Of a stretch of 33,489 bases of DNA, positions 32,201 through 33,489 are shown in pieces; the stretch's first letter is position 1, and each line of letters starts with the position of its first letter. The position numbers and the translations under genes are program-made. Origin of the DNA: Longimicrobium sp. GTDB lineage: Bacteria; Gemmatimonadota; Gemmatimonadetes; Longimicrobiales; Longimicrobiaceae. The stretch spans positions 1 to 33,489 of the forward strand of contig NZ_DATIND010000019.1 in assembly GCF_035474595.1 (NCBI RefSeq), read 5' to 3'. Below the pieces are notes generated by a model that was not told the origin of the DNA, did not search any database, and worked only from the letters and a program-made list of their open reading frames with translations.

Positions 32201-32938
32201 ATGTCCGACGAAGTCCGTGCTCCCGCGGTACCCGTGTTCCACCTGGGGGCCGCGGACCCCGCCGGGCCCCCGCCGCTTCCCCGCCCCGCGCCCGACGCGG
32301 AGGCGCAGCTTTCCTCCTTTCTTGCCCACGAGCTGACCACCCCGGTGAGCACGCTGGTGGGGCTGGTGCACCTGCTGGCCGAGGAGCGGCTGGCCGGGCG
32401 CGCCGGCGACCTGGCCGAGCGCGCGCTGGAGGCGGCGGCCGAGGTGTCGCGCACCGTGCACGAGCTCCGGGCGCTTCCCGGCGGGATGCTGCCCGAGGAC
32501 GTGGATGCCGCCCAGGCCGCCGCCGAGGCGGTGCGCGGCGTTCCGTGCCCGCCGGGCGTGACCCTCACGGTGGACGCGCCGCTCCCCGGCGAGCCGGGCG
32601 GGGTGCGGGGGCACCAGGCGCTGCTGGCGCGGGCGATCCGCAACCTGGTGCTGAACGCGGTGCAGGCGGTGGGCCCCGCCGGCTCGGTGGGGGTCACGGT
32701 GCGCGCCGCGGGCGACCGGGTGCGCATCTCGGTGTGGGACGACGGGCCGGGGGTGGCGCCGGAGCACCGGGCCGGGCTCTTCACGCGGCCGTTCACCACG
32801 CGGCCGGGCGGGAGCGGGCTGGGGCTCCTGCTGGTGCGCCAGGTGGTCGAGGGGGTGCACGGCGGCACGGTGTCGCTCCGCCCCCGCGCGCCGAAGGGAT
32901 CCATCTTCCACATCGAGCTGCCGCGCGATCCGGGCTGA
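32201..32938 (+). CDS. Orphan soluble histidine kinase
   Basis: This 245-residue protein is a minimal kinase: a Pro/Ala-rich N-terminus, a HisKA part with His43 in SSFLAHELTTPVSTL, and an ATPase part with Asn152 (NLVLNAVQ), G1 DDGPG (180-184) and G2 GSGLG (204-208). No sensor or membrane segment is present, and no response regulator lies beside it. It resembles the kinase at 22061 in lacking a membrane sensor, so both may act on the sigma-54 regulator; this is inference. The ATG at 32201 has no clear ribosome binding site. TTGCA at 32176-32180 resembles a -12 box, but no GG is found at the right distance. Confidence 0.85.
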   Translation: MSDEVRAPAVPVFHLGAADPAGPPPLPRPAPDAEAQLSSFLAHELTTPVSTLVGLVHLLAEERLAGRAGDLAERALEAAAEVSRTVHELRALPGGMLPEDVDAAQAAAEAVRGVPCPPGVTLTVDAPLPGEPGGVRGHQALLARAIRNLVLNAVQAVGPAGSVGVTVRAAGDRVRISVWDDGPGVAPEHRAGLFTRPFTTRPGGSGLGLLLVRQVVEGVHGGTVSLRPRAPKGSIFHIELPRDPG

Positions 32939-32963
32939 CCCGGAACCGCAGGTTGCACGCAGA

Positions 32964-33010
32964 GAAACGGAGAAGCGGAGGATCGGGAAGATCCTTCGCT
33001 TCTCCGTTTC
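32964..33010. repeat. Dispersed GCGGAG-rich palindrome, copy 5
   Basis: The arms 32964-32984 and 32990-33010 pair over 21 positions with a single G-T wobble, around a loop of GGGAA. It starts 25 bases after the kinase stop codon, so it may also act as a terminator or RNA-stabilising hairpin. Confidence 0.85.
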
Positions 33011-33064
33011 CATGTCGATGGGGCGTTTCTACGTCGATGGGCGTTTACCCTCGATCGACACCCC

Positions 33065-33134
33065 GATGACGTCATCCTGAGGCCGGCCACTCCACAACCC
33101 GCCGCCGCACAGTCACTTGCAGGCCGAAGGATCT
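33065..33134 (+). repeat. Third dispersed intergenic repeat, copy 2
   Basis: It begins with the palindrome GATGACGTCATC, continues CTGAGGCCGGCCACTCCAC and ends TTGCAGGCCGAAGGATCT. The same blocks occur in the minus-strand reading of 17034-17100. Confidence 0.55.
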
Positions 33135-33217
33135 ATCGCCGGAATGCACGTGAGCATCGGAGGCGCACCGACCCGGCGGTTGCGGTGTGGCTGGCCTCGA
33201 AGTGCGCGATCCGGCTT

Positions 33218-33300
33218 CCTCACCGGCGACTGAAGTCGCGGCAACAACCACGGGAAGCCTCGCAAACTGCGCGAGGCTGTTCGGCGCGGAAGATGGTTCC
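33218..33300. repeat. Dispersed 83-bp two-hairpin element, copy 2
   Basis: It matches 7523-7605 in length and nearly throughout. The small hairpin reads GCGACTGAAGTCGC (33226-33239) against GCGGCTGAAGCCGC in copy 1, so a pair changed on both sides. The second hairpin (AGCCTCGC, 7-base loop, GCGAGGCT; 33256-33278) is identical in both. Confidence 0.8.
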
Positions 33301-33329
33301 TGCCGCGGAGTGGGATTGCCCCACGGTGG

Positions 33330-33489
33330 TGGACACCTCAATAAGCCTGTAGGTTCGGGCGAGGAGGTGGTCCATGGCTGAGAAGCGAAGGCAGTACACG
33401 CGCGAGTTCAAGGTGGAGGCGGTGCGGCTGGCGACGAGCGGAGAGAAGAAGCCGGCACAGGTAGCACGCGAGTTGGGGGTCCGACCTGA
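33330..33489 (+). mobile_element. Left end of an IS3-family insertion sequence (cut by window end)
   Basis: TGGACACCTCAATAAG from 33330 is a plausible left terminal repeat, since IS3 family ends begin with TG and the transposase gene starts 44 bases later. The right end is outside the window, so the terminal repeat and target duplication cannot be checked. Confidence 0.6.
33374..33489 (+). CDS. IS3 family transposase OrfA, N-terminal fragment
   Basis: The frame from ATG 33374 runs off the window end; 38 complete codons are visible. It reads MAEKRRQYTREFKVEAVRLA and continues TSGEKKPAQVARELGV, which is the typical helix-turn-helix start of IS3 OrfA proteins, the DNA-binding subunit that is joined to OrfB by frameshifting in this family. 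GAGGAGGTGG directly upstream is an unusually strong ribosome binding site. Whether the gene is intact cannot be seen. Confidence 0.85.
   Translation, partial: MAEKRRQYTREFKVEAVRLATSGEKKPAQVARELGVRP

Larger units (their letters stand above)
32939..33373. other. Repeat-rich intergenic region before the IS element
   Basis: No gene is supported in these 435 bases. It holds one copy of each of the three dispersed repeat families (32964-33010, 33065-33134, 33218-33300) in a row, then the left end of the IS3-type element. Confidence 0.6.

Noticed and set aside
33220-33411. Minus-strand 63-codon frame across the 83-bp repeat (also at 7486-7674)
   Set aside because: The shared peptide comes only from the repeat DNA; the differences between copies preserve hairpin pairing rather than the protein.

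Overview
The window is about 33.5 kb of very GC-rich bacterial DNA. It looks Gram-negative: it has an outer-membrane polysaccharide export protein, a lipoprotein, an exosortase and PEP-CTERM proteins. Gene style and the dispersed intergenic repeats remind me of Gemmatimonadota (Longimicrobium-like), but that is inference; there is no rRNA or other marker here to prove it.

Left third (1-14.5 kb), mostly housekeeping and accessory genes: a single-cysteine thioredoxin-like protein; a secreted S9 prolyl-oligopeptidase-type peptidase; a coupled pair of unrecognised exported proteins; a DUF3298-like exported protein with a zinc-ribbon Nudix hydrolase; a membrane acyltransferase; a coupled pair with an isoprenylcysteine-methyltransferase-like protein; an unrecognised 317-residue protein; a small zinc-ribbon membrane protein; a HEPN/MNT toxin-antitoxin-like pair whose nucleotidyltransferase carries its own winged helix; and a UDP-glucose 4-epimerase-like enzyme.

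Right two thirds (14.5-33 kb), an exopolysaccharide / PEP-CTERM protein-sorting island. In order: an SLBB polysaccharide export protein, a pseudo-receiver/degenerate-GGDEF protein, a tyrosine autokinase with Wzz domain, a sigma-54 enhancer-binding response regulator with a soluble histidine kinase, then an operon of sugar transferase, exosortase, EpsI-family protein, small membrane protein and PEP-CTERM protein. It continues with a PAS-GGDEF-EAL protein whose EAL domain is degenerate, an unrecognised helical protein, a second PEP-CTERM protein and a second soluble histidine kinase. The window ends inside the first reading frame of an IS3-family element.

The most interesting signal is regulatory. 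An 18-bp inverted repeat, TGTTGCG-N4-CGCAACA, occurs perfectly upstream of the export protein and of the tyrosine kinase. Related sites (11/14 half-site positions) precede the PAS-GGDEF-EAL gene and the second PEP-CTERM gene, and a single half-site precedes the sugar transferase operon. About 90-145 bp downstream of each lies a -24/-12 (sigma-54) like element, and a near-consensus one precedes the unrecognised helical protein. With the local enhancer-binding regulator and kinase, this suggests one sigma-54 regulon joining polysaccharide synthesis, exosortase sorting and c-di-GMP-type signalling.

Intergenic DNA is rich in repeats: two adjacent heptanucleotide tandem arrays, at least five copies of a long imperfect palindrome rich in GCGGAG, two copies of an 83-bp element with two hairpins (one showing a compensatory change), and two copies of a third element. 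No tRNA, rRNA or CRISPR array was seen.
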